27,183 nt of DNA from IMG/VR virus record IMGVR_UViG_3300022602_000343, positions 1 to 27,183 of that record. One strand, written 5' to 3'. A program made the position numbers and the translations under genes. This DNA is from a virus. Shown here piece after piece: positions 8,089 to 15,582 of the stretch. Each line of letters opens with the position of its first letter. Position 1 is the first letter of the stretch. Below the pieces are notes generated by a model. It was given only the letters and a program-made list of their open reading frames with translations, was not told the origin of the DNA and ran no database searches.

Positions 8089-8520
8089 TCAGATGTCGCT
8101 GCCCATCGTTTCCTTCTCAAGCTTGCGCCCCTTGGCGGGGGTGCCCTTCATGGCAGCCGAGAAAGGATTGGCTTCAACCGAACCGCCAGCCTTGCGCGGC
8201 TTGCGGCCAGCGTGATGCATGGCGTGCTCGCCATGAACCGCGCCGACATGCTTCACATGACCCATGTGATGGTGCATGACGTGACCGCCGTGCTTGCGCT
8301 TGGCGCGACCGCCGCGCTTGGCGTGCATGGCCTCGGCCTCGCTGTCAATGTTCTTGGCATTGGTGCGGGGCTCGGGCTTGTCATGCAAGTCCATTTCCGC
8401 CTCATCCGTGCCATGCTCCGGCGATTCCGCGCGGCCACCGGCCTTGCGATGCTTAACATGCTTCATCGACTGATGCTTGACCATGCTGTGCAGGTCGTGA
8501 TGCGCCTTGTGACCCTTCAT
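8089..8520 (-). CDS. His/Lys-rich basic protein of the virion region (143 aa)
   Basis: AGGAGG lies just before the ATG at 8520. The product is extremely rich in His, Lys, Met and Gly (HKAHHDLHSMVKHQSMKHVK, KRGGRAKRKHGGHVMHHHMG). It carries the segment MHHAGRKPRKAGG, nearly identical to a segment in the 445-residue protein at 14147-15484, along with the same K(R/H)GG units. No enzyme or fold family is recognised. Such composition suits binding to nucleic acid or metal, or a packaged internal protein, but that is inference. It is placed between capsid-region virion genes. Confidence 0.72.
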   Translation of the reverse strand: MKGHKAHHDLHSMVKHQSMKHVKHRKAGGRAESPEHGTDEAEMDLHDKPEPRTNAKNIDSEAEAMHAKRGGRAKRKHGGHVMHHHMGHVKHVGAVHGEHAMHHAGRKPRKAGGSVEANPFSAAMKGTPAKGRKLEKETMGSDI

Positions 8521-8532
8521 AAGAGCCTCCTA

Positions 8533-9027
8533 TCAGGTGTACTGTTCGTTGGTGAACCCATTCACGCCCTGCATGTACTTGACGACAACAGTCGCCGCCC
8601 CGGTGCCGCCCGATGGGGCCGCGCTGGATTTCACATACAACAGAACGTCCTGAGTGCTGCTCGAATTGAGCCAAGCGGCGATTGTCGAGGAACTTGGCGT
8701 AGCCGAAACCTTGCCAATGCTCGAAACCGTGATGCCCGTGGCAAGCTCGTTCGCGTTCGCGGACGTGGTGCCAATGCTAAGCGTGGCGCTATTCGTGAAT
8801 GCCGTAGTGACAAACACATCAATCGCCGAAATCAAGCTCTGCGCCGGGATGACAATCAAAGTCGATGCCGAAGCCGAAGCCTGAACAATCGCGGCGTTCT
8901 GCACCATATCGCAAAAGCCGACATTGCTCGTGCCGCTAGACCCGCCAACACCAGCAAGATTGCCGGTGCCATCCGAGTTAAGCACATTGCCCGCCAAAAC
9001 CGGGCCAGTGAAGACTGTAGATGACAT
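8533..9027 (-). CDS. Small virion structural protein (164 aa)
   Basis: The product begins MSSTVFTGPVLAGNVLNSDG, followed by GNLAGVGGSSGTSNVGFCDM, a lead-in found in small structural proteins of many phages next to capsid genes. The rest is low-charge beta-rich sequence (STLIVIPAQSLISAIDVFVT, ATVVVKYMQGVN). A decoration or head-completion role is plausible but unproven. GGGAG precedes the ATG at 9027. The homing endonuclease gene upstream separates it from the major capsid gene, to which it would otherwise be adjacent. Confidence 0.68.
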   Translation of the reverse strand: MSSTVFTGPVLAGNVLNSDGTGNLAGVGGSSGTSNVGFCDMVQNAAIVQASASASTLIVIPAQSLISAIDVFVTTAFTNSATLSIGTTSANANELATGITVSSIGKVSATPSSSTIAAWLNSSSTQDVLLYVKSSAAPSGGTGAATVVVKYMQGVNGFTNEQYT

Positions 9028-9072
9028 TACAGGCTCCCACCATGCTTGAGATTGAGACTAATAGCCATCGGG

Positions 9073-9861
9073 CTACCCTTTCGATTCAAGAGATACCACA
9101 TTCGGAGACGCTTCGGAATGCTTATCAAGGTACTGAATGGCGGAAAGAAGGATGTTGCGGTTTTCTTTCATTTTGCCAATCGCCTGATTGCAGGCTTCAC
9201 ACAGAAGGCCACGAACCTTGCCAGTCGTATGGTTATGATCGACAGCTAGCGCCTTGGTTTTCCCGCCGCGCGTGGCCGTTTCTTCCTGATCGCAAATGGC
9301 GCATTTGTTGTTTTGAGCAATGGCCATTGCAATGTAGGCGCTCATATCAATCCCATATTTCTGGGTCAGATAAGTGTCCTTCCATTCAACTGGATATGCT
9401 TCACGATGAGCTTTCATGTATTCCTTCCGATCCGTGGAAAGAAACTTGTTAGCTTTTGAGCCCATGCCGTTTGTTTCGTAAAGATTGGCAATTCGCAAAT
9501 TAAGCGTATCGCCATCGTGAAAACCAAGACGTGCACGAGGCCACTCACCGTAATGGAGCAACCAAGCTAGCTTGGCGGCGGGAATAGAAGCGCCATCAAT
9601 ACGAATGTACCGATAGGAAACTTTCTCGCCGCCCTTGCCAGTCCGGGTTGCCTTATCGCACCCAGCGATTGATCCTGCACACACATTCCGGGATGCGGGG
9701 ACAATCCAAGTGAAAATCCCCGTATCAGCGTCGTAAGCCAACTTCTTGGCGATAGTATCAACAGTCAGGCCGTATTCTTCGGACATGGAAGCACCTTTCT
9801 TGGTAACGCTTACAGGGAAATTGTATATCCCTTTTTGCGTATCCTGTAAAGAGGCTTCCAT
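9073..9861 (-). CDS. HNH homing endonuclease with endonuclease VII-type domain
   Basis: The frame is open into the capsid gene through a TTG at 9897, but AAGGGT seven bases before the ATG at 9861 favours that start (262 aa). An ATG at 9786 with its own AAAGG is the alternative. The N-terminal half has an HNH/AP2-associated pattern (LAYDADTGIFTW, YRYIRIDG, KLAWLLHYGEWP, HDGDTLNLRIANL). The C-terminal half is of recombination endonuclease VII type, with CAIC at about 187-190, DHNHTTGKVRGLLCEAC at about 208-224 and two zinc-binding CxxC pairs. It is inserted directly after the major capsid gene, a favourite homing site. Confidence 0.88.
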   Translation of the reverse strand: MEASLQDTQKGIYNFPVSVTKKGASMSEEYGLTVDTIAKKLAYDADTGIFTWIVPASRNVCAGSIAGCDKATRTGKGGEKVSYRYIRIDGASIPAAKLAWLLHYGEWPRARLGFHDGDTLNLRIANLYETNGMGSKANKFLSTDRKEYMKAHREAYPVEWKDTYLTQKYGIDMSAYIAMAIAQNNKCAICDQEETATRGGKTKALAVDHNHTTGKVRGLLCEACNQAIGKMKENRNILLSAIQYLDKHSEASPNVVSLESKG

Positions 9862-9893
9862 GTTTTTACCCTTCTGTTGATTTCTCAGCAAAA

Positions 9894-10808
9894 TCAAGAG
9901 GTTGGGAAGCTACCATAGATGGAGCGCCAGTTATAATATCCGAAGCTATACCTCTCGTAGCCCTTCACAAGAAGGTTATCCGTGACGAAATCCACCTGCA
10001 TATCCGTCTCGAACTTGATGCGCTCCATGTAGGAGAGGCCATCGATGTTCGTGAGCAGGAACCAAGCGTACTGCGACGTGAGGAAGTCGTTGACCATGTA
10101 CGATTCCGGCAGACCACCGGCAGTCGTCATGATAGCGTTCACATCGTTGTCGGCGGTGCCGGGGCGGAGTTCCGTCTTGAGAAGGCGGATCGCGACGGGC
10201 TCAAGCTGCGGGGGAACAATCAGCTTGCGAGCGCGGGCAAACACCTTGAGACCGGCCTGATCCTTGAAGTTCGTGCGAACCGCGATCATCGCGTTAAGCA
10301 GCGTGGCTTCGTTAAGATCAACCTGAGTGGTCGGGGTGTTGGCGACCGTGCCACCGTCAATCGGGTGCGCCGTCGAACACAGGGCAACGCCATCGCCGCC
10401 GACAGCCGCATTGTACGTTGTCGCGGTGTTCAGGATCGTCGCGCCGTAGATTTCCTTGGTCTGCTGGAAAGACTCGATTAGGCCAAGGTTCGACGGATGA
10501 AACTGGGTCTTGTACAGGTTATCGTCAACCGCCTTGCGGGTGATCCCGTAACCAAGACCAATTTCGGTGTGCTCCTGATTGTACACATAGCGTTCGCCCG
10601 CGCCATTATCGAAAGCGGTCTGGCCGCCTTCGGTCTTGAGCTGGGCAAAGCCAAGATACCGCATTTCAGCGGTGCGCTCGAAGGCCAGCTTCGAGTCGTG
10701 CTTCGTGAAAATCTTGTCGTACTGAGATGGGATCATCTCGTACTTGCCTTCAATACCCCTCAGACCGGGGAGGAGAAGGTCTTTGATGGCACTAAGATTA
10801 ACAGCCAT
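9894..10808 (-). CDS. Major capsid protein, HK97 fold
   Basis: The 304-residue length and features such as EIGLGYGITRKAVDDNLY, SFQQTKEIYGATILNTA, VALCSTAHPIDGG and KLIVPPQLEPVAIRLL match HK97-fold major head proteins, in particular the group related to Mu gpT. The CSTAHP element and the C-terminal YERYSFGYYNWRSIYGS strand are characteristic. The capsid shell is built of several hundred copies of this protein assembled around the scaffold encoded upstream. AAGGAG precedes the ATG at 10808. The HNH endonuclease is inserted after it. No separate maturation protease was identified in the window. Confidence 0.87.
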   Translation of the reverse strand: MAVNLSAIKDLLLPGLRGIEGKYEMIPSQYDKIFTKHDSKLAFERTAEMRYLGFAQLKTEGGQTAFDNGAGERYVYNQEHTEIGLGYGITRKAVDDNLYKTQFHPSNLGLIESFQQTKEIYGATILNTATTYNAAVGGDGVALCSTAHPIDGGTVANTPTTQVDLNEATLLNAMIAVRTNFKDQAGLKVFARARKLIVPPQLEPVAIRLLKTELRPGTADNDVNAIMTTAGGLPESYMVNDFLTSQYAWFLLTNIDGLSYMERIKFETDMQVDFVTDNLLVKGYERYSFGYYNWRSIYGSFPTS

Positions 10809-10821
10809 GGGTCATTACTCC

Positions 10822-11748
10822 TTAGATGCCAGCCAACGCGCGCGGCATCGAGTTGTTAAACCCGACGACGATCTTGTTGTAAGCCGTGGTGCTGTCGTAA
10901 CCGTTGATCGAAGAAAGAGGATTGGTTGTCGCGCCAATCGGGTTGTTCGCCAACGAGATGATGCGGAACGGCAGATAGTTGTTCGCCGCGTATCCGCCGA
11001 GGCCGTTCGCCGACAACGTGTACTGATCGGCGAAATACGTCGAAAGACCATTGGCGGTATTGCCATTGGTTTCGCCAGTCGCCGTGTAGTCGTTGTAGTT
11101 GAAGCCAATGTTCTGGCCGACGCTCGAAAGACCAACAGCGGTAGCCGTGGTATTCGAGTTAGCCGTCTGAACAATGAACTGAGCGTTCGGATCGGTAATG
11201 ATATAGCCGGTCACGTCGCCGTTCGCATCCGAGCCGGGCCAGTAGTTCGACCAGACGGGACGCTTCTGCGCCGTGGAGAGATACTTACAACCGACGAACA
11301 CGCCAGCGATAGGCGTAAACACGGTAGCGGTGCCGAAGGTCAGGGTGCTCGAATACGCGCTGCCCACGTTGAACGTGACCGTCGTCGTGCTCGAAGCAAT
11401 GATCTGATAAGCGCCGTTGATGCCGCCGCCCGTGGCAAAGCTGGTGCCGGTAAAGACAACAGTGGAGCCAACAGCCGGAGCGGCGGAAAGGGCGGTGAAC
11501 GTCGCAACCGCGACGCCAGCGGTAACGACAATGCCGGAAACCGCAAGAGCCGTGGGGCCGGAACCGGAAGCCTGAGCAATATAGCCCGTGCCGATACCAG
11601 TCGAGTTGGTGGCCTGAACGACAGGATCGCCGTAGAAAATGGGAGTGGAATTGCCGGAAGCGATGGCGACGGTGACCTGTTCATAGGTCGGGGCCGAACC
11701 AGTCCCGCTGTACTGCTGAAAACCGTTGGGCGCAAACGTGTTCGCCAT
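10822..11748 (-). CDS. Capsid-associated virion protein with inserted Ig/FCCH-like domain
   Basis: The start at 11748 is chosen because AGGAG lies just upstream; the frame is open to 11778. The 308-residue protein opens MANTFAPNGFQQYSGTGSAP. It has GIFVGCKYLSTAQKRPVWSN-like core sequence (here GVFVGCKYLSTAQ), followed by NYWPGSDANGDVTGYIITDP, DPNAQFIVQTA and PFRIISLA elements of a family often encoded next to the major capsid protein. Residues about 65-145 form an extra beta domain (GINGAYQIIASSTTTVTFNV), like the C-terminal domain of the 4258-4992 product. A decoration or minor capsid role is likely but not proven. Confidence 0.7.
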   Translation of the reverse strand: MANTFAPNGFQQYSGTGSAPTYEQVTVAIASGNSTPIFYGDPVVQATNSTGIGTGYIAQASGSGPTALAVSGIVVTAGVAVATFTALSAAPAVGSTVVFTGTSFATGGGINGAYQIIASSTTTVTFNVGSAYSSTLTFGTATVFTPIAGVFVGCKYLSTAQKRPVWSNYWPGSDANGDVTGYIITDPNAQFIVQTANSNTTATAVGLSSVGQNIGFNYNDYTATGETNGNTANGLSTYFADQYTLSANGLGGYAANNYLPFRIISLANNPIGATTNPLSSINGYDSTTAYNKIVVGFNNSMPRALAGI

Positions 11749-11863
11749 GACGGGTCTCCTTTTTACAGGAAAGTCCATCGTCGAACACCGGGCCGACTAA
11801 GAACCGATAATAGGTTAAGCTCCTCCCCGGGGGAGCGCGAAAATGATTGCACGTTTAATTCAT

Positions 11864-11890
11864 AAAGTAAAGGGGGGCCGAAGCCCCCCT
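11864..11890 (-). terminator. Hairpin terminator with UUCG tetraloop
   Basis: On the minus strand an eight-base-pair stem (11871-11878 with 11883-11890) closes a UUCG tetraloop and is followed by TTTACTTT. It ends the upstream scaffold-region transcript before the capsid genes. It is almost the same element as the one at 8056-8078. A weaker GC-rich hairpin (about 11819-11836) follows in the leader of the next gene. Confidence 0.75.
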
Positions 11891-11897
11891 CATATCG

Positions 11898-12524
11898 TCA
11901 TTCAGGAATGGGAACGGCTTCCCAACCTTTTTTTACTTTCGCCAGCGGCGCGTCCTTATTGTTGCGGCTAAACTCGCCCGGACGCGCTTCGCCAAGCTGC
12001 GCTTCCTTGTTGCGGACCTGAAGGCGGGCGCGACGCTCTTCGATGTTCCTAGCTTCGTCCGTCAGTTCAGCCGGGCGCTCCATGAGGATCATGCCCTTGC
12101 GGGTCACGTACTGGTCCTTGCTGCTGGCGGGCATCAAGTGCGGCAGGCGATCAACCGGGACCGGCTCCCAGCCCTTGCGAGCCAAGGAGACGGCATAGGA
12201 CGGGTCTTCCGCCCCGGCGACCGTGTGGCGCTTCCACTCATAGGACCAACCCGGCGGGATGTCGGTGGGGTCAATGTAAAACTCATCGACACCTTCATCC
12301 ATTGAGCCAATGTTGCCACGGATTTCAGCGGCGCGTCGGGCCGCCCTAGCGCGCGGATCTTCCGCCTTCATTTCCGGGCGCATTGGTGGCCTGGAAGGAG
12401 ACGGGGCGGCGTCGTTCGAGGCAAGAGAATCAAGAACTTCATCGGCCTCGAAGCTTTCAACGGCGTCCTTGCGGGTCAAGAAGCTTTTGCGCGGACGACC
12501 GCGCCTTGATGTCATGTCGTTCAC
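11898..12524 (-). CDS. Conserved phage protein before the capsid genes (208 aa), function unknown
   Basis: GTG at 12524 is preferred because it overlaps the scaffold stop as GTGA and has AAGGGA eight bases upstream; an in-frame ATG at 12515 is the alternative. The N-terminus is basic and Pro-rich (RRGRPRKSFLTRK). The centre is strongly conserved in appearance: FYIDPTDIPPGWSYEWKRHT, DPSYAVSLARKGWEPVPVDR and ILMERPAELTDEAR. The C-terminal KVKKGWEAVPIPE echoes the internal RKGWEPVPVDR motif. I recognise this as a family often found between scaffold and capsid genes, without a known role. Confidence 0.68.
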   Translation of the reverse strand: MNDMTSRRGRPRKSFLTRKDAVESFEADEVLDSLASNDAAPSPSRPPMRPEMKAEDPRARAARRAAEIRGNIGSMDEGVDEFYIDPTDIPPGWSYEWKRHTVAGAEDPSYAVSLARKGWEPVPVDRLPHLMPASSKDQYVTRKGMILMERPAELTDEARNIEERRARLQVRNKEAQLGEARPGEFSRNNKDAPLAKVKKGWEAVPIPE

Positions 12525-13411
12525 TGGAGTTTCCCTTCTTTCTGGAGAGCGCGCTTGTTCTTGGCGTACTCTTGTTCAGTCATGCCCCAAAGCTGCGCCA
12601 TTTCGCGCTCGGCGGCGGTCAAACGCACTACATCCGGCCTAGAGCCCGTGCCCGTTCCCGCCCTCGACACAGGAGCGGACGGCGGGGCCGATCGTCGCTG
12701 CGTCACCTTGGCGGCATCCGCCATGGCTTCATCCCTCACGGGCGGCGCGGACTGGCGGTTGATACGCAAAACGTCCTCGACGGCGGCGAAATACTCGTCA
12801 CTGTCGGGAACATAACCGTCCGCCACGGCCAATTGATGCGCCGCGATCATCTTTTTCGTCAAACGCTGATCACGCGCATATTCAGGATGCGCCCTAACCC
12901 ATGCGGCGCTCTGTGGCGTCAACTGAGACGCCAGAGCCTCGACGGGGTCGGCGGGCTCATACTTGGGCGGAGCCTGCTTAGGCTGCGCCTCCATGGCCTG
13001 CCTGCCGCTTTCAAGCTGGAGAAGCTTGGCGGCGTTCGAGGACATCTCCTGCTGAACGTCGGCGGCCCTGTCATAGTCGCCGGCGGCCATCGCGTCTCGA
13101 TACTGCATCCGCAGAATGTCATTATTCCGCTTAACCGTGTCGATGGCGTTGGTAATAAGGTGAAGATTAGTCTCACTCACCTCATTTTGCGCTTTGTAAG
13201 CCTGCTGAGTGGCTTCCTGAGCGCGTTTTTCAGCGTTTGCGCGAGCCGAACGCTCCATTTCGATTTGCTTACGCAGTTCTTCAATGCCCGTTTCAGGGGC
13301 AATGACGTCGTCCTTGGCCTCCTCGGCCTTAACGACTTCGATTTCGGGCTCTTTTACGGCGGTTTCAGCCGGCTCAAGCTCAATTTCGACTTCTTCATTT
13401 TTATCCGACAT
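12521..13411 (-). CDS. Capsid scaffolding protein
   Basis: The 296-residue product has a very acidic N-terminus (EEVEIELEPAETAVKEPEIE), a long predicted helix or coiled coil from about residue 42 to 140 (EELRKQIEMERSARANAEKR), and a disordered Pro/Ala stretch. It ends in a short helical tail (LTAAEREMAQLWGMTEQEYA) resembling the coat-binding helices of scaffolds. It lies two genes upstream of the major capsid protein. Scaffolds direct procapsid assembly and are lost during DNA packaging. The assignment rests on architecture and position, since scaffold sequences diverge quickly. Confidence 0.75.
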   Translation of the reverse strand: MSDKNEEVEIELEPAETAVKEPEIEVVKAEEAKDDVIAPETGIEELRKQIEMERSARANAEKRAQEATQQAYKAQNEVSETNLHLITNAIDTVKRNNDILRMQYRDAMAAGDYDRAADVQQEMSSNAAKLLQLESGRQAMEAQPKQAPPKYEPADPVEALASQLTPQSAAWVRAHPEYARDQRLTKKMIAAHQLAVADGYVPDSDEYFAAVEDVLRINRQSAPPVRDEAMADAAKVTQRRSAPPSAPVSRAGTGTGSRPDVVRLTAAEREMAQLWGMTEQEYAKNKRALQKEGKLQ

Positions 13412-13421
13412 TTATTTCTCC

Positions 13422-13811
13422 TTACCAAACGCGGTCAGGCGCATCAATGCGTCCGCGCACGCTGACATCATCCAAAATACGACACAGAACACCGTTGACA
13501 GTGATATTCCAACCATCGGAAGGCTTAAAAACAAGCCAATCGCCAAGGTTAAATTCTGTGTTTTCAAACCAAGCCCCATCTGAAACAAAAGCAGTGTTGC
13601 CTTTTTTGACCAATAGACCAACCTTGGACTGGTAACGGTCTTCGTCGGTCGTCTTGTCCGACAAGTAAATGCCGGATTTGGTCCTCTGAGGCCGAATATA
13701 GACGGCAACAAGCACCTGATTGTTGAAGATTTCGACCTTGCTGATGTCCCCGAGTTCCTTTTTCAAGGCTTCCTTGGGGTCGACTTCGTGCGTCATAAGC
13801 ATGAAAGGCAT
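13422..13811 (-). CDS. GroES-like co-chaperonin
   Basis: The 129-residue protein carries the Cpn10-type barrel pattern. KVEIFNNQVLVAVYIRPQRT and SGIYLSDKT correspond to the start of the fold and mobile-loop region, then KVGLLVKKG and LGDWLVFKPSDGW follow, with CRILDD near the end. GGGAG lies eight bases before the ATG at 13811. Phage GroES homologues can replace the host co-chaperonin so that the host GroEL folds the capsid protein, as T4 Gp31 does. No GroEL is visible. Its position beside the scaffold and capsid genes supports a capsid-folding role. Confidence 0.8.
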   Translation of the reverse strand: MPFMLMTHEVDPKEALKKELGDISKVEIFNNQVLVAVYIRPQRTKSGIYLSDKTTDEDRYQSKVGLLVKKGNTAFVSDGAWFENTEFNLGDWLVFKPSDGWNITVNGVLCRILDDVSVRGRIDAPDRVW

Positions 13812-13826
13812 TACTGGTTCTCCCGG

Positions 13827-14042
13827 TTAAATTCCACGTTCCCGCTTGCTGACAATATCGTTCGCTTCCTCAAAAAGCTCTAAAGCCTCTCGAAGTCCCG
13901 CGATTCTACCAACTTTTTGGCGAAAACTTTCGATGCTGTCGACCGTTCTTCCGGTGGACAGTTCTTCCTTCAACTCTTCAATTCGCGCGTAAATGAGTTT
14001 TGATAGTTCACGCTCAAATACGCTTGCATAGGTTAACAACAC
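13827..14042 (-). CDS. Small helical phage protein (about 71 aa), function unknown
   Basis: The frame starts at GTG 14042 or, with better spacing to GGAGG, at TTG 14039; no in-frame ATG exists near the start. The product is almost entirely helical and charged (VFERELSKLIYARIEELKEE, GRIAGLREALELFEEANDIV). Short helical proteins of this type are common in the late regions of tailed phages and have no known role. It is the first gene after a strong hairpin terminator. Confidence 0.6.
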   Translation of the reverse strand: MLLTYASVFERELSKLIYARIEELKEELSTGRTVDSIESFRQKVGRIAGLREALELFEEANDIVSKRERGI

Positions 14043-14074
14043 AGCCTCCCGAGCCGTTCCCCCCGAATGTTCAA

Positions 14075-14112
14075 ACCGGCGGCTAGTCCGGGAGGGTTGA
14101 CTAGCCGCCGGT
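14075..14112 (-). terminator. Long perfect inverted repeat, probable terminator
   Basis: Two 14-base arms (14075-14088 and 14099-14112) are perfectly complementary around a 10-base loop. On the minus strand the stem is followed by only three T residues before GAACATT, so the element could be a weak terminator or an RNA-processing site. It separates the 445-residue protein gene from the next gene in the late strand. A smaller hairpin (CGCCG/CGGCG, about 14122-14137) precedes it. Confidence 0.6.
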
Positions 14113-14146
14113 GATCCAGAACGCCGACCGAACGGCGCTCCGAACT

Positions 14147-15484
14147 TTAGCCGCGAGGCGGCGTCAGGCCATAGGCCCTGATCTTCTCCAACCGACCTTC
14201 GCCGCCACCCGCGCCGTCATGGATCGGGTAGGCGCGACCACCTGACTTGCGGCCCATGGGGGGCATACCCTGCGGCCCCGCCTGCATGGGCATGGGGACA
14301 GGCATCGCCATCGGCGCGCCAGCGCCAGCCGGCGGCATACCCTGCGGCGGCGGAACCGGCACGGGCTGCGCCGGCAGACGCGGAGGCATACCGCCCGGAG
14401 GCATCATGGGATTGCCCATGGCGCTGTCGGGATGCTTGCCAGCAATGATGATATTGACGTTCATCTTGCCTTTGCCAGCTTTGCCGCCAGCGGCGCGAGC
14501 CATGCGACCGCCAGTCGGGCGCGTGCCCTCGAACTCACCGTCGGCGACAGCCGAACCGCCCTTGGCGTGGTGCATGTGCTTCAGGGTTTCGGCGAGGCGG
14601 GCGCGCTTGGCGAGCTTGGGATTGTCGCTATGCGCGGCCTTGGCGAGCTTCTTGGCGGGGATTTTCTCGCCAGCCGGAACGTGCAGCGACTTGTGCAGCG
14701 CGCCGGGATGCTTGATCGCGCCCGCAATCCAATTGCCGCCACCGTCCTTCTTGCCAGTACGGGCTTCGGGCTTGACCATCTTGCGAATGAGCGCCTTGTC
14801 CTCGGCGACATCCGGGTGCTCGGCCTTGCCACCGTGCTTGCGGCGCATAAGCGTCTGAGCAAGTCCGGGGCGCTGACCAGCCTGCATCATGGCGGCCATC
14901 TGCTGCGGGTTCATGGCGGGACCGCCCGCCAGCTTGTGAACCTTTCCACCGTGCTTGCGAGTGTCGCGGGTGACATCCCCCGCGCCCTGTACATCATAGT
15001 CGCCACCGGGCGGGCCTCTAAATTCAGCCGGGCGCGGCGGAGGAACCGGAACATTGGCGCGAACGGGCTTGTCTTGAGTAACATCCCCCTTGCCTTGCAC
15101 ATCATAGTCGCCGTTAAACCCACCACGAGTGCGATGATGGTGCTTGACTTTGCCGCCGCGCTTGAAAGCGCCGTCATGCTTCTTGCCAGCGCGCTCTTCA
15201 TTGGCTTCGCGCACGTCGCGGTTAATCAAGCTGTCAGCCGTAATGGCGCGACCACCGGACTTGCGGGGCTTGCGACCGGCGTGGTGCTTTGCCATCGCGC
15301 CCTCAACCTTGCCACCGCGCTTGTACAGGCGCGGGCTGACCGGGCGAGCGCCCGTCTTAACATCCGCGTTCATATCGGTGGGCTCGGTCCAGCCGGAGGC
15401 GTCAACCGCGCCCTTGCTTGATCCAACAAGGCGGTGAGCCTTGGCCTTCATCGCCGCCCTAGCGGCCTTTGCTGCTTCGCTCAT
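14147..15484 (-). CDS. Lys/Gly/His-rich virion-region protein with KxGG motifs (445 aa)
   Basis: AAGGAG precedes the ATG at 15484. The chain is basic and largely disordered, with repeated K(R/H)GGK units (KRGGKVEG, KRGGKVKHHH, KHGGKVHK, KHGGKAEH). DYDVQGKGDVT and DYDVQGAGDVT form a near-repeat. A conserved block is NWIAGAIKHPGALHKSLHVP followed by AGEKIPAKKLAKAA, a motif of about 45 residues seen in many phage proteins of unknown role. The end is Pro/Met/Gly-rich. AKHHAGRKPRKSGG matches the protein at 8089-8520. A structural or DNA-associated role is plausible. The gene appears to have its own promoter region and a terminator. Confidence 0.72.
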   Translation of the reverse strand: MSEAAKAARAAMKAKAHRLVGSSKGAVDASGWTEPTDMNADVKTGARPVSPRLYKRGGKVEGAMAKHHAGRKPRKSGGRAITADSLINRDVREANEERAGKKHDGAFKRGGKVKHHHRTRGGFNGDYDVQGKGDVTQDKPVRANVPVPPPRPAEFRGPPGGDYDVQGAGDVTRDTRKHGGKVHKLAGGPAMNPQQMAAMMQAGQRPGLAQTLMRRKHGGKAEHPDVAEDKALIRKMVKPEARTGKKDGGGNWIAGAIKHPGALHKSLHVPAGEKIPAKKLAKAAHSDNPKLAKRARLAETLKHMHHAKGGSAVADGEFEGTRPTGGRMARAAGGKAGKGKMNVNIIIAGKHPDSAMGNPMMPPGGMPPRLPAQPVPVPPPQGMPPAGAGAPMAMPVPMPMQAGPQGMPPMGRKSGGRAYPIHDGAGGGEGRLEKIRAYGLTPPRG

Positions 15485-15533
15485 TTGGAGTCACTCCTTA
15501 AACCGGCGTCCCGGTTGCCACTATGGCGGGTTT

Positions 15534-15561
15534 AGTATACACTGAAACGGTACTCGTTAAA
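15534..15561 (-). promoter_or_regulatory. Possible promoter for the 445-aa protein gene
   Basis: On the minus strand TATACT (15534-15539) lies 16 bases downstream of TTTAAC (15556-15561), about 50 bases before the ATG at 15484. The -10 is good and the -35 weak. The site lies in the only divergent intergenic gap inside the late region and could also affect the plus-strand gene at 15583. Confidence 0.35.
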
Positions 15562-15582
15562 CACCCTAATATGGAGATTAAG

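Noticed and set aside
7705-9024. Long plus-strand open frame (439 codons)
   Set aside because: It lies antisense to four well-supported minus-strand genes, has no ribosome-binding site, and its translation is an Arg/His/Ala-rich shadow of GC-rich coding DNA.
10744-13465. Plus-strand frames antisense to the capsid-associated and scaffold genes
   Set aside because: Low-complexity Arg-rich antisense translations over genes with good ribosome-binding sites and known family features.
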